This document shows, one piece after another, positions 18,682 through 27,496 of a DNA stretch of 64,000 nucleotides; positions within the stretch are counted from its first letter, which is position 1; each line of letters opens with the position of its first letter. The position numbers and the translations under genes are program-made. Source of the stretch: Malaciobacter marinus (GTDB lineage: Bacteria > Campylobacterota > Campylobacteria > Campylobacterales > Arcobacteraceae); the NCBI RefSeq assembly GCF_003544855.1, contig NZ_CP032101.1, positions 310,001 to 374,000 on the forward strand, in the 5' to 3' direction. A model generated the notes under the pieces. It was not told where the DNA came from. It ran no database searches and was given only the letters and a program-made list of their open reading frames with translations.

Positions 18682-21013
18682 ACAACAACTAATTGTATTT
18701 CCAACTTCAAGGGCAATAAGAGAGTTTATTTTAAATAATAAACAAGATAACTCATTATTGCCTTTTTTTCTAACAGCTGATGAATTTTTTAAAAAATCAT
18801 TTTACTTTAATAATCGAAAATTAATAGATGAAGAACAGAAATTTCTATTTTTAAAAGAATCAATAAAATTTGATGAATTTAAAAAGCTTGGAATATCATC
18901 TAATTTTACTCAGTTTTTAAAGCAAAGTGATTATATATTTAGATTTTTTACAGAAATAACAAGTGAAAAAGTAAGTATTGAAGATATAAAAGATGTAGAT
19001 ACTTATGAGTTTTATAAAGAGCATTTACAAATCTTGGAAAAAGTTAAAGAAAACTACGAAAAAATCTTAGATGACAATGGCTTTATTGATAGGGTAAATG
19101 AACATAAATATAGTCAAATAAATTTAGAATTTTTAAATAAATTCTCTTCTATTGAGTTTAATTTTGAGGGGTATTTTACAAAATTAGAGTTTGATAAGAT
19201 ATTGGACATTTCAAAAAATAAAGACTTGATAATAAATCTATATACAAATGAGTATAATCAAAAATCCTATGAAATTTTCAAAACAATAAATTTAGATTTA
19301 AAACAAGACTTTTTTTATAAACTTGATATTACAAACAAAAAGATTTTACAAGAATCAAAACTAGAGACAAAACTTGATAGTTTTAAAATTAAAGGTTTTG
19401 CTTCAAGGGTTTCACAAATTGCATTTATAAAAACAGCAATTGTTGAAGCTATAAATAAAGGTATTGATTCTTCAAATATTGCTTTAATACTTCCAGATGA
19501 AAATTTTGCAAATAAATTAAGACTTTTTGATGAAGAAAAGTATTTTAACTATGCAATGGGACTTGATGTAAAAAATAGCATAACTTATAAATATCTTTAC
19601 TCTTTAAATAGTTATTTGATAGAAAAAGATATGAAAAATTTAAATTCATTAGAGTTTTTTAATATAAATAAAGAGTTGATTGAGTTTTTAAATAGTAACT
19701 ACAACAATAAAATATCAAAAGAGGGATTTGAATATCTTTGTAATTTTTTGATTTCTAATGAAATAAATAAAGAACTAAAAGAGAAATTAAATGAACTTTT
19801 CTATAAACTAAACAATCTGTTTTTTACATATAAAAGTGAGATTTTGTATAAAGAGTTGTTAAGAATACTTTTGCAAAAAGTAAACTCTATTAGTTTGGAT
19901 GATGTAAACTCTGGAAAAATCACAGTTATGGGACTTCTTGAAAGTAGAACTGTATGTTTTGATACAGTAATAATATGTGATTTTAATGAGCAGTTTATTC
20001 CAAAGGCTTCTTTAAAAGATAAATTCTTATCTACAAAAGTAAAAGAGTTTGCAAAATTGCCAACATTAAAAGATAGAGAAAGTTTGCAAAAGTATTATTA
20101 TAAAAGAGTTATTCAAAACTGTAAAAACTTATATGTTAGTTATGTATCAAATGATACTTCAACAATAAGTAGGTTTGCTAGTGAATTGTTTGATTTAAAA
20201 AAAGAACAAGCTTTAGAAGACAATTCATATAAACATATTTTATATAATAAAAATAGTCTAAAGCATTTTGATAAAAAGATTATTTTAGATATAGATTTAT
20301 CAAAACTTTCTTGGTCTGCAACTTCATTGAAGACATTTTTGCAGTGTAAAAGAAAGTTTTATTTGCAGTATATTTTAAAACTTAAAGAACATGAACTAAG
20401 TTTGAAACCAAAAGGCTTTGAACTAGGTGATATAGTGCATAAAATACTTTATGAGTACTATGAAGAGGGTTTTGATAGTTTAGAGCGTTTACAAGCTTTA
20501 TTTACAAAGTATGCAAATAAAAATCCTTTTTTATCACTTGAACTTGAAGTTTATAAAAAGAAAATAGAAAATTTTTATGAATATGAGAAAAACAGAATAA
20601 ATAAAGTACAAGTTTTACAAAAAGAGATGCCTTTTAACTTGATATATCAAGATATTAAAATAAAAGGTGTGATTGATAGAGTTGACAAAGAAGATGAGGA
20701 TTATTTAGTAATAGATTATAAAACATCATCATCTTTAAAAGTTGATACTATAAAAAATTATGAGAAAAGTTGTGATTTTCAGTTGGAGTTTTATTATTTG
20801 GCATTGCAAAATATATATAAAACAACTAATATTCAAAGCTTTTATTATGATTTAAATAATGCAAAACTATTAAAAGAAGTAGCATTAAATGAGAAATTAG
20901 ATTTATTAAGAGAAATTTTTCAAACACTTAAAACAACAAGTGTAGATTTTGAAAAGTGTGAAGATAAATCAGTTTGTAATTTTTGTATATATAAAACAAT
21001 ATGCAATAGATAA
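18671..21013 (+). CDS. addB: AddB-like helicase/nuclease (PD-(D/E)XK)
   Basis: A 780-residue protein with a degenerate N-terminal helicase-like region (FPTSRAIREFIL) and a C-terminal RecB-type nuclease. The nuclease shows IVHKILYEYYEEG, GVIDRVDKEDEDYLVIDYKTS, and Cys residues at LQCKRKF and VCNFCIYKTIC that would hold the Fe4S4 cluster of AddB enzymes. AddAB processes double-strand ends for RecA. The partner addA is not in this window. The gene overlaps fixH by 11 bases, which is functionally unexpected. Confidence 0.78.
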   Translation: MQTKQQLIVFPTSRAIREFILNNKQDNSLLPFFLTADEFFKKSFYFNNRKLIDEEQKFLFLKESIKFDEFKKLGISSNFTQFLKQSDYIFRFFTEITSEKVSIEDIKDVDTYEFYKEHLQILEKVKENYEKILDDNGFIDRVNEHKYSQINLEFLNKFSSIEFNFEGYFTKLEFDKILDISKNKDLIINLYTNEYNQKSYEIFKTINLDLKQDFFYKLDITNKKILQESKLETKLDSFKIKGFASRVSQIAFIKTAIVEAINKGIDSSNIALILPDENFANKLRLFDEEKYFNYAMGLDVKNSITYKYLYSLNSYLIEKDMKNLNSLEFFNINKELIEFLNSNYNNKISKEGFEYLCNFLISNEINKELKEKLNELFYKLNNLFFTYKSEILYKELLRILLQKVNSISLDDVNSGKITVMGLLESRTVCFDTVIICDFNEQFIPKASLKDKFLSTKVKEFAKLPTLKDRESLQKYYYKRVIQNCKNLYVSYVSNDTSTISRFASELFDLKKEQALEDNSYKHILYNKNSLKHFDKKIILDIDLSKLSWSATSLKTFLQCKRKFYLQYILKLKEHELSLKPKGFELGDIVHKILYEYYEEGFDSLERLQALFTKYANKNPFLSLELEVYKKKIENFYEYEKNRINKVQVLQKEMPFNLIYQDIKIKGVIDRVDKEDEDYLVIDYKTSSSLKVDTIKNYEKSCDFQLEFYYLALQNIYKTTNIQSFYYDLNNAKLLKEVALNEKLDLLREIFQTLKTTSVDFEKCEDKSVCNFCIYKTICNR

Positions 21014-21028
21014 GATTGATTATAGCAA

Positions 21029-21176
21029 GCACGAATAAATTCGAGCTTCCTGTTGGAAATGTGAATTCATCACATCAAGGATTATTTGGGCACGAATAAA
21101 TTCGAGCTTCCTGTTTGGAAATGCGAATTCATTCGCATCAAAGATTGCTTAGGTACGAATAAATTCTGGCTTCCTG
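21029..21176. repeat. REPIN-like tandem repeat, cluster 1
   Basis: Units start at 21029 (61 bases), 21090 (63 bases) and 21153 (partial, 24 bases). Each full unit has a first imperfect palindrome (GCACGAATAAATTCGAGC), TTCC-n(4-5)-GGAA, and a second palindrome. The second is ATGTGA..TCACAT (21059-21075) in unit 1 and ATGCGA..TCGCAT (21121-21138) in unit 2, a compensatory T:A to C:G change. The two halves of a unit are diverged inverted copies of each other (15 of 22 positions). The cluster fills most of the 201-base gap between the nuclease and permease genes. Confidence 0.85.
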
Positions 21177-21214
21177 TGATTTTGGCTTTGTGTTTATAAA
21201 AAAGGATATTTAAA

Positions 21215-22399
21215 TTGAATAAAAATAAGTTATTTGGTAGTATGCTAATTATAGCTGGTACTACTATTGGTGCTGGGATGTTGGCTTTGCCTATTGCTAG
21301 TGCTGGTTTAGGTTTTATGGTTTCAACTGCTGTTATGGTAGTCATTTGGGCTTTTATGGCTTATACTGCTCTTTTGATGATTGAGGTTCATCAGTTTGCT
21401 TCAAAAGATGCTACTTTACATACTTTAGCCTATAAGCTTTTAGGTAGAAAAGGTCAAGCTGTTGCAAGTTTTTCTATGATGTTTTTATTTTATGCTTTAT
21501 GTGCTGCTTATATTGCTGGTGGTGGAGAGCAAGTTTATGAGAAACTAAAAATGATTTCAGATGATTTTCCAATTCAAAGTGGAGCTATAATATTTACATT
21601 GATTATTGCTAGTGTTGTTACTATTAGTACTAGAAGTGTAGATTTATTAAATAGATTCTTCTTTATCATAAAGTTTGTGGTTTTAGCTTTTATGTTGGCT
21701 TTTTTATTCCCTTTTACTTCTGTTGAAAAGCTAGTACATATGCCAACAAGCAATGCTTTGATTTTTGCTAGTTTACCTGTGGTATTTACTTCTTTTGGTT
21801 TTCATGGTTCAATTCCATCAATTGTAAAGTATATTGGAAAAGATATAAAAGCTTTAAGATTTATTATGATTACAGGTTCTGCTTTACCTTTAGTTGTATA
21901 TATTTTATGGCAATTAGTTTCTCATGGGACTGTTTCTTCATCTGTATTACTTGAAAATGACTCTTTAAGTGCTTTTATAAAAGCTCTTAGTTTAGTTGTA
22001 AATAACTCAAGTATATCTGCACTTGTTTCTGCTTTTGCAAACTTAGCTTTAGCTACTTCATTTTTAGGAGTTAGTTTAGGGCTTTTTGATTTTATTCAAG
22101 ATGTATTATCAAGCAAAGAAAAAAGAGCTTCAAGAGTTTTTGCTTCAATTGTGACATTTCTTCCACCACTAGGCTTTGCACTATTTTATCCACAAGGGTT
22201 TATAAAAGCTTTAGGTTTTGCTGCTTTTGCATTGGTTATTTTAGCACTATTTTTACCAGCTGCCATGGTATATAAACAAAGACAATCTACAAATGAGGGT
22301 TATCAAGTAGCTGGAGGAAACCTTGGTTTAGTTTTGGTTTTTCTTTTTGGTATATCAATTATTTGTGTTCAAATCTTACAAATATTTAAACTATTATAA
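21215..22399 (+). CDS. Aromatic amino-acid permease (HAAAP family, TyrP/Mtr-like)
   Basis: A 394-residue membrane protein with about eleven hydrophobic segments, opening with SMLIIAGTTIGAGMLALPIA, the signature of the hydroxy/aromatic amino-acid permease family. GFHGSIPSIVKYIGKD is also typical. It probably imports tyrosine, tryptophan or a related compound with protons. The start is TTG 21215 with AAGGA eight bases upstream. It stands alone between repeat cluster 1 and a strong terminator. Confidence 0.87.
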   Translation: MNKNKLFGSMLIIAGTTIGAGMLALPIASAGLGFMVSTAVMVVIWAFMAYTALLMIEVHQFASKDATLHTLAYKLLGRKGQAVASFSMMFLFYALCAAYIAGGGEQVYEKLKMISDDFPIQSGAIIFTLIIASVVTISTRSVDLLNRFFFIIKFVVLAFMLAFLFPFTSVEKLVHMPTSNALIFASLPVVFTSFGFHGSIPSIVKYIGKDIKALRFIMITGSALPLVVYILWQLVSHGTVSSSVLLENDSLSAFIKALSLVVNNSSISALVSAFANLALATSFLGVSLGLFDFIQDVLSSKEKRASRVFASIVTFLPPLGFALFYPQGFIKALGFAAFALVILALFLPAAMVYKQRQSTNEGYQVAGGNLGLVLVFLFGISIICVQILQIFKLL

Positions 22400-22405
22400 G
22401 CATAA

Positions 22406-22435
22406 AAAAAGGAAAGCTTTTAAGCTTTCCTTTTT
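22406..22435. terminator. Strong bidirectional terminator
   Basis: A 14-bp perfect stem (AAAAAGGAAAGCTT / AAGCTTTCCTTTTT) with a 2-base loop lies between the converging permease and porin genes, with A/T tails on both sides. Confidence 0.85.
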
Positions 22436-22460
22436 AAGAAGTTACATTTAAACTTTCAAA

Positions 22461-23639
22461 TTAGAAAGAGTATTGTACTTGTAATCTTCCTCTTGTAGAA
22501 TCAATATCTTTATCATTTGCATCTTCTTTATCTGCTTCATATTGACCAAATCTTACATAAGTTGATAAGTTTTTACTCATATTATATGTAACTTGAGTAT
22601 AAATCTCTTCTTGATCTTGTGCAGCAGATTTAGAATCTGTATCTAAGTTAGTATATTTTAAAGCTACATTTAGTTTTGGCATAACTTGTGCATCAACTGA
22701 TGCAAATACGATTGAAGCATCAGCAATTCCTGATAATGCAATATTCCAGTGTTCATCATAACCAGTTGCAGAACTTACATCTAATCCAACAGTACCACCC
22801 TCTTCATCAGTTTCACCATATCCTAAGTGAGCTCCAAAGATTCCCATGTTTGCTCTCATACCAAGTTTCCATAGTTTGTTATCTTCTGAAGAATCATCTA
22901 AATCAAGTGAAGAGTATCTAGCATATGGAGCTAATTTTACATCACCTACATTATAATTAGCAGTTAAACCAATAGTATATGCATCAAAAGTGTCTTGTAA
23001 ATCAACATATGAAGCATCAACATTTACACCAGCAAAATTAGCCATTGCTCCAATAAATACTATATTTTTGTCTCCATTTATAATTAAATCATTGCCTTTA
23101 TTATCTTTTGCTTCATTACTATCTTGAAGGTTAGTTTGGTTGAAGTATGCACCTGCTAAAGTAACAGGACCTACATTTGTAACTGCTAAGATACCAGTAC
23201 CTGTTTGCTCATTATCCATTGAGTCTCTATGAACAGTATATGGAGTTGCTAAACCTTGTTTACCAAGTGTGATTGAAGTATTTGCAAGTCCAGTGTAAGT
23301 GAAGTTTACTTCTGATAAAGTAACATCCATTTGTTTGTCACCCTCAGTATGAGTAGATAATGAATAAGGTTTGTTACCAGCTTCTCCTATAATAAATCTA
23401 GTATTTGCAGTAACATCATCATTTACTTGTGATTTTACATTTACAGCAATTTTATAGTTATTAGATGTTGAGCTATCACTTTGTCCACCAGTAATTTCTT
23501 CATAATCATTGTATCTGTATGCAACTGTACCTGATACATCTACATTCTTAATTGCTTGCTCTAAATCTTGTGCATTTGCACATGAAAAAGAAGCTAGTGC
23601 AACTGATGTTGCTAGACTTAATTTTACTAATCTTTTCAT
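22461..23639 (-). CDS. Major outer membrane protein (Campylobacter MOMP-type porin)
   Basis: A 392-residue outer-membrane beta-barrel: signal peptide ending near SCANAQ, mature start DLEQAIKNVDVSGTVAYRY, many alternating strands, and the terminal Phe of RLQVQYSF needed for barrel assembly. These are hallmarks of Campylo_MOMP porins, which let small solutes through. A paralogue with the same start and end lies at 25811-27010. Confidence 0.9.
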   Translation of the reverse strand: MKRLVKLSLATSVALASFSCANAQDLEQAIKNVDVSGTVAYRYNDYEEITGGQSDSSTSNNYKIAVNVKSQVNDDVTANTRFIIGEAGNKPYSLSTHTEGDKQMDVTLSEVNFTYTGLANTSITLGKQGLATPYTVHRDSMDNEQTGTGILAVTNVGPVTLAGAYFNQTNLQDSNEAKDNKGNDLIINGDKNIVFIGAMANFAGVNVDASYVDLQDTFDAYTIGLTANYNVGDVKLAPYARYSSLDLDDSSEDNKLWKLGMRANMGIFGAHLGYGETDEEGGTVGLDVSSATGYDEHWNIALSGIADASIVFASVDAQVMPKLNVALKYTNLDTDSKSAAQDQEEIYTQVTYNMSKNLSTYVRFGQYEADKEDANDKDIDSTRGRLQVQYSF

Positions 23640-23672
23640 TTTGTTTCCCTTTGTGTTTTTGAAATGAGCTAT

Positions 23673-23678
23673 ATTATA
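23673..23678 (-). promoter_or_regulatory. -10 box of the first MOMP gene
   Basis: Minus-strand TATAAT in a T-rich context, about 34 bases before the start codon. The AAAGGGA ribosome site lies between. Confidence 0.55.
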
Positions 23679-23750
23679 TAAAAATTAGATTTAAGTTTCA
23701 TTAAAATCATGGGATGTTTATAAGAAAGTTACAAATAACTTTAAATATTA

Positions 23751-24857
23751 CTATTTAGAGTTATTTGTTGAAGTTGCTATTAGCACATCTTCTATTATTT
23801 TAGTGATATCTCCATCTAAGATGGCAGATACATTTGAGTAACCTATGTTACTTCTTGTGTCTTTTACTTGTTGGTATGGTTGTAGTACATATGAACGTAT
23901 TTGATGTCCCCAACCAATCTCACTTTTTTCACCCTCATTTGCTTGGGCTTTTTGATGTTCAAGTTCAAATTCATAAAGTCTAGATTTTAGCATCTTCATA
24001 GCACTTGCTTTGTTTTTGTGTTGGCTTCTATCATTTTGGCATTGAACTACAATATTTGTAGGAATATGTGTAATTCTTATGGCACTTTCTGTTTTATTTA
24101 CATGCTGTCCACCAGCTCCACTTGCTCTGTATGTATCAATTCTAATATCTTTATCTTCTATTTCAATATCAATATCATCATCAATCTCTGGACTTACCAT
24201 AACAGATGCGAAAGAAGTGTGTCTTTTTGCATTTGAATCAAAAGGTGAAATTCTTACAAGTCTATGAATTCCATTTTCTGTTTTTAAATATCCATAGGCA
24301 TTTATACCTCTTATGATAAAAGATACATCTTTTAATCCAGCCTCTTCACCATCTTGATAATCTAAAACTTCAACTTTATAATCATATCTTTCAGCCCATC
24401 TTAGATACATCCTATAAAGCATACTTGCCCAATCTTGTGATTCTGTTCCACCAGCTCCTGGGTGTATTGAAATAATAGCATTTAAAGAGTCATTTTCATC
24501 ACTTAACATAACTTCTATTTCGGTTTTTCTTACTATTTGCTCAATCTCACTTGCTTCTTCATAAAGCATATTTAAAGTCTCTTCATCTTTATCTTCTAAA
24601 GCTAAAGTATAAATATCATTTGTATCTTCAAGTGCGTTGTTTGCTTTATCAAACTTTGATAGTTTTCCTAAAATTCTATTTTTTTCTATACCTACTTTTG
24701 TAGCAAGTTTTACATCATTCCAAAACTCTGGATTCTCTTCTTGCTTTTGTATTTGCTCTAATCTTTGCTTTAATTCATCTGGATTTAAGATACTTGAAAT
24801 ATTTTCTATTTTTTTATTTAGAAGCTTTAAAAGCTCGCTATATTCATAAGCATCCAT
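23751..24857 (-). CDS. prfB: Peptide chain release factor 2
   Basis: RF2 ends translation at UGA and UAA. The 368-residue protein has the stop-recognition motif SPF and the catalytic GGQ ([19 protein letters not shown]). The frame is open throughout, so the autoregulatory +1 frameshift found in many prfB genes is absent. Its ATG overlaps the stop of the upstream cytochrome gene by one base. Confidence 0.97.
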   Translation of the reverse strand: MDAYEYSELLKLLNKKIENISSILNPDELKQRLEQIQKQEENPEFWNDVKLATKVGIEKNRILGKLSKFDKANNALEDTNDIYTLALEDKDEETLNMLYEEASEIEQIVRKTEIEVMLSDENDSLNAIISIHPGAGGTESQDWASMLYRMYLRWAERYDYKVEVLDYQDGEEAGLKDVSFIIRGINAYGYLKTENGIHRLVRISPFDSNAKRHTSFASVMVSPEIDDDIDIEIEDKDIRIDTYRASGAGGQHVNKTESAIRITHIPTNIVVQCQNDRSQHKNKASAMKMLKSRLYEFELEHQKAQANEGEKSEIGWGHQIRSYVLQPYQQVKDTRSNIGYSNVSAILDGDITKIIEDVLIATSTNNSK

Positions 24858-25498
24858 TACTTAGCTTTTTCTTCTTCTTTTTCTTGATTTATACTTTTTA
24901 AGTAAATATATACATTTTTTATATCTTTGTCATTCATCAACAATGCATATGGTTTCATAACAAAAGCCATTCCTCTATCATATGTACCTAAATTATAATC
25001 TCTTATTGATATACTAAAATCTTGTAAATTCAAATCTTTAATAGGTCTTGAAACATTTCTAGCTTTTAGTTCACCTTTTTCTCCATGACATGAAACACAT
25101 TTATTTTTATATAAAGCTTCACCTGATTTACTTTTTCTTACATAAATTTGCTCTTTTTTAAGTGCAATCTCTTCTTTTTTTCTTTGCTCTAGTCTTTGAA
25201 GTATTTTTGTTTCAAGTGCTGCTTGATCAACACTGCTTAAACCTTTTGCTTCTTTTTTGAAGATATATATGTAGTTGTTTCCATCTTTTGATGAAGTAAT
25301 TTTTATATCATCTGTATTCCAACCTTCATTTTTCATATCTTGTGCAGATTTGATACCCTTGCATTCTCCTCCATTTAAACTAACTTTTTCAATAGTAGTC
25401 ATATCTTTATGGTTTTCTTTAAAACACATAGTTGTTTGAGCTGTTGCAATTGTAGCAGTTAATATAGAAGCAAGTGCTATGCTTGGTAGAAATTTCAT
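24857..25498 (-). CDS. Exported c-type cytochrome
   Basis: A 213-residue protein with a cleavable signal peptide (..TATIATAQ), an N-terminal domain of about 100 residues with two Cys (MCFKEN, GGECKG) that I do not recognise, a charged helical linker, and a class I cytochrome c domain with one haem site CVSCH and a later Met (FVMKPY). It is probably a periplasmic electron carrier. It is translationally coupled to prfB (TAATG), a functionally odd pairing. Confidence 0.85.
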   Translation of the reverse strand: MKFLPSIALASILTATIATAQTTMCFKENHKDMTTIEKVSLNGGECKGIKSAQDMKNEGWNTDDIKITSSKDGNNYIYIFKKEAKGLSSVDQAALETKILQRLEQRKKEEIALKKEQIYVRKSKSGEALYKNKCVSCHGEKGELKARNVSRPIKDLNLQDFSISIRDYNLGTYDRGMAFVMKPYALLMNDKDIKNVYIYLKSINQEKEEEKAK

Positions 25499-25589
25499 TT
25501 ATATCCCTTTTTTTAAATTGTCAATATTATAGCAAAGTTAAGATAAATAATAATTTTAATAGTGAAGATGTGAAATTATTCCTAGGGAA

Positions 25590-25739
25590 AAGTTTTGATT
25601 TTAGCACGAATAAATTCGAGCTTCCGATTTTGGAGATGCGAATTTATTCGCATTTGGAAGTTTTGATTTTTTGTGGGGGATTGGATTTTTGCACGAATAA
25701 ATTCGAGCTTCCTTGGTGTTGGGTATGAATGAATTTATG
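25590..25739. repeat. REPIN-like repeat, cluster 2
   Basis: Two further copies of the repeat begin at 25604 and 25691. The first is complete (second palindrome ATGCGAATTTATTCGCAT) and is flanked by a 13-base direct repeat AAGTTTTGATTTT at 25590-25602 and 25658-25670. In the second copy the right half is degenerate. The cluster occupies the centre of the 312-base gene-free stretch 25499-25810. The rest of that stretch holds only the cytochrome leader and the porin terminator. Confidence 0.85.
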
Positions 25740-25752
25740 TTTGATTTAATGC

Positions 25753-25784
25753 AAAAAGCCTAGATGCGGATATCTAGGCTTTTT
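25753..25784. terminator. Strong terminator of the second MOMP gene
   Basis: A 13-bp perfect stem (AAAAAGCCTAGAT / ATCTAGGCTTTTT) with a 6-base loop lies downstream of the minus-strand porin. Its A-run reads as a T tail on that strand. Confidence 0.85.
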
Positions 25785-25810
25785 TGAGTTTAGTAGTTTA
25801 AACTTTCTTA

Positions 25811-27010
25811 TTAGAAAGAATATTGTACTTGTAATCTTCCAACTGTACCGTCGTTGTCTTTACTACCTACTGCATCTTCTAATTCAACTTCACCAAATCT
25901 AATGTATCCACCGAAGTTTTTAGACATTTGATAAGATGCTTGTAAATATAATTCAGTATCTTTTTCTTCACTTCTTGTACTAGTTTTATCTTTATCTAAG
26001 ATATTATAGTTAAGAGCTAAATTTAATGATGGCATAACTTGTGCATCAATTGATGTTTTTAAGAATGTAGCATCTTCAACACCATTTAAGTTTAAGTTCC
26101 ATGCATTCATACCTGTTTTAGCATCATTGTCAAGTGCACCAATTCCACCTTCATCATCAGTCCAACCATAAGCTAATTTAGCTCCAAAAATTCCCATTTT
26201 TGCTGCTGCTTCAATTTTTGTTAATGAGTTATCTGTTTTCATGATTTTATTTTCAAAATCTACTTCTGAATGTCTGATACCTAAAGATAATTTTACTGTA
26301 TCTAAATCAAATTTAGCATTTGCACCTAAAGTATAAGAGTCAAAAATATCTTCAAGATCTAAATACCAACCATCTAAAGCAACAGGCCCAATATTTCCCA
26401 TTATACCAGCTGTCCAAATGCTATTGTCTCCAACACCATTAGTACCAATTGCTTTTAATGTACCTTTTAAATCACCAGACTCATCTAGGTTGTTTTGGTT
26501 AAAGTAAGCAGCTGCTAAAGTAACAGGACCTACATTTGTAAGAGCTAAGATACCAGTACCATTTTGCTCATTTCCATCTGCATCAATAGCTACAGTCCAT
26601 GGAGTTGTTAACCCTTGTTTACCGAAGTTAATTGTTGTATTCTTAAGTCCAGTATATGAAAAGTAAACATTTGATAATGTAATTTGTGCTTGTGCATCTT
26701 CTCCATTTACATAATCTAAACCAACAAATCCAGCATCTTTATCTGAACCAATAATAAATCTAGTAACTGCAGTTACATCATCATTAACTTGTGATTTTAA
26801 AGTTAAACCAATTTTATATTTATTATTACTTGCATCTTTACCTCTATCAGCAGTTTGATAGTCATAATTTTGGTCATCATATCTATATACAACTGTACCA
26901 GATACGTCAACGTTTTTGATTGCTTCTTCTAATGCTTTAGCTGAAGAAGTAGTAGTAAGACCAGCAACCGCTACAGCAGCTACTAAACTCATTTTTGCGA
27001 ATTTTTTCAT
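25811..27010 (-). CDS. Major outer membrane protein (MOMP-type porin), second copy
   Basis: A 399-residue outer-membrane beta-barrel with signal peptide (..VAVAGLTTTSSAKA), mature start LEEAIKNVDVSGTVVYRYDD and terminal GRLQVQYSF. It shares the N- and C-terminal strands and several internal motifs (GKQGL, NGTGILALTNVGPVTLA) with the porin at 22461-23639, while loop regions differ, as expected for surface-exposed parts. Its long leader is unusually GC-rich. Confidence 0.9.
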   Translation of the reverse strand: MKKFAKMSLVAAVAVAGLTTTSSAKALEEAIKNVDVSGTVVYRYDDQNYDYQTADRGKDASNNKYKIGLTLKSQVNDDVTAVTRFIIGSDKDAGFVGLDYVNGEDAQAQITLSNVYFSYTGLKNTTINFGKQGLTTPWTVAIDADGNEQNGTGILALTNVGPVTLAAAYFNQNNLDESGDLKGTLKAIGTNGVGDNSIWTAGIMGNIGPVALDGWYLDLEDIFDSYTLGANAKFDLDTVKLSLGIRHSEVDFENKIMKTDNSLTKIEAAAKMGIFGAKLAYGWTDDEGGIGALDNDAKTGMNAWNLNLNGVEDATFLKTSIDAQVMPSLNLALNYNILDKDKTSTRSEEKDTELYLQASYQMSKNFGGYIRFGEVELEDAVGSKDNDGTVGRLQVQYSF

Positions 27011-27072
27011 TTGTTCTCCTAAAATTTCGAAATTTAATAATCAGTTTACCGGAGCGCGCGAACTATTCTAAA

Positions 27073-27078
27073 AGTATA
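27073..27078 (-). promoter_or_regulatory. Candidate -10 box of the second MOMP gene
   Basis: Minus-strand TATACT in TTTCTATACT, about 63 bases before the start. A locally GC-rich segment (GGAGCGCGCG, 27051-27060) lies in the presumed leader. Confidence 0.35.
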
Positions 27079-27184
27079 GAAACCTTTCCCGATACACCGT
27101 TATGCAAATTGTACATAAGTAAATTTTAAAGTTTTCTTAAAACAAGTTTTTTAAGTAGATTTGGACACAAATTTAAGCTATTTT

Positions 27185-27496
27185 TTACTTTGAAACCATA
27201 ACTTTGCAATTGGGTATTATGTGGGGCTTGCAAATAGTAAGTTTCACTTTTGTCACGCTATGCTTGTCACAAATGTGTCTTTTTAGGTGCTTTAAAGCGT
27301 CTTCTATTAGTTTAAATCTCTTTTTTTTCATGATATATTCTATATCTTGTGCAATATGTGCATAGTTTATAAAGTGATTTTTTTTATATTTGTATTTTAT
27401 TTTACAATTTATAATTACCCTTTGTTTTTTTTCTCTTTCAAAGGGTAAAATACCAATAATACAATCAAAAGTCAAATCTTCAATTTTTATAGTCAT
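27185..27496 (-). CDS. folB: Dihydroneopterin aldolase
   Basis: FolB splits 7,8-dihydroneopterin in folate synthesis. The 103-residue protein begins MTIKIEDLTFDCIIGILPFERE, with the conserved Glu, and ends in a KPHIIPNCK segment. It is slightly short and divergent for the family but otherwise complete. Its start overlaps the plsY stop by one base, so the two are co-translated. Confidence 0.85.
   Translation of the reverse strand: MTIKIEDLTFDCIIGILPFEREKKQRVIINCKIKYKYKKNHFINYAHIAQDIEYIMKKKRFKLIEDALKHLKRHICDKHSVTKVKLTICKPHIIPNCKVMVSK

Noticed and set aside
21029-21176. Regularly spaced repeats resembling a short CRISPR array
   Set aside because: The parts between the conserved cores are also conserved and palindromic, there are only 2.4 units, and no cas genes are near. 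REPIN-like repeats fit better.
23751-24857. Programmed +1 frameshift in prfB
   Set aside because: The gene is open in one frame over its full normal length, with no internal UGA after the first 25 codons.
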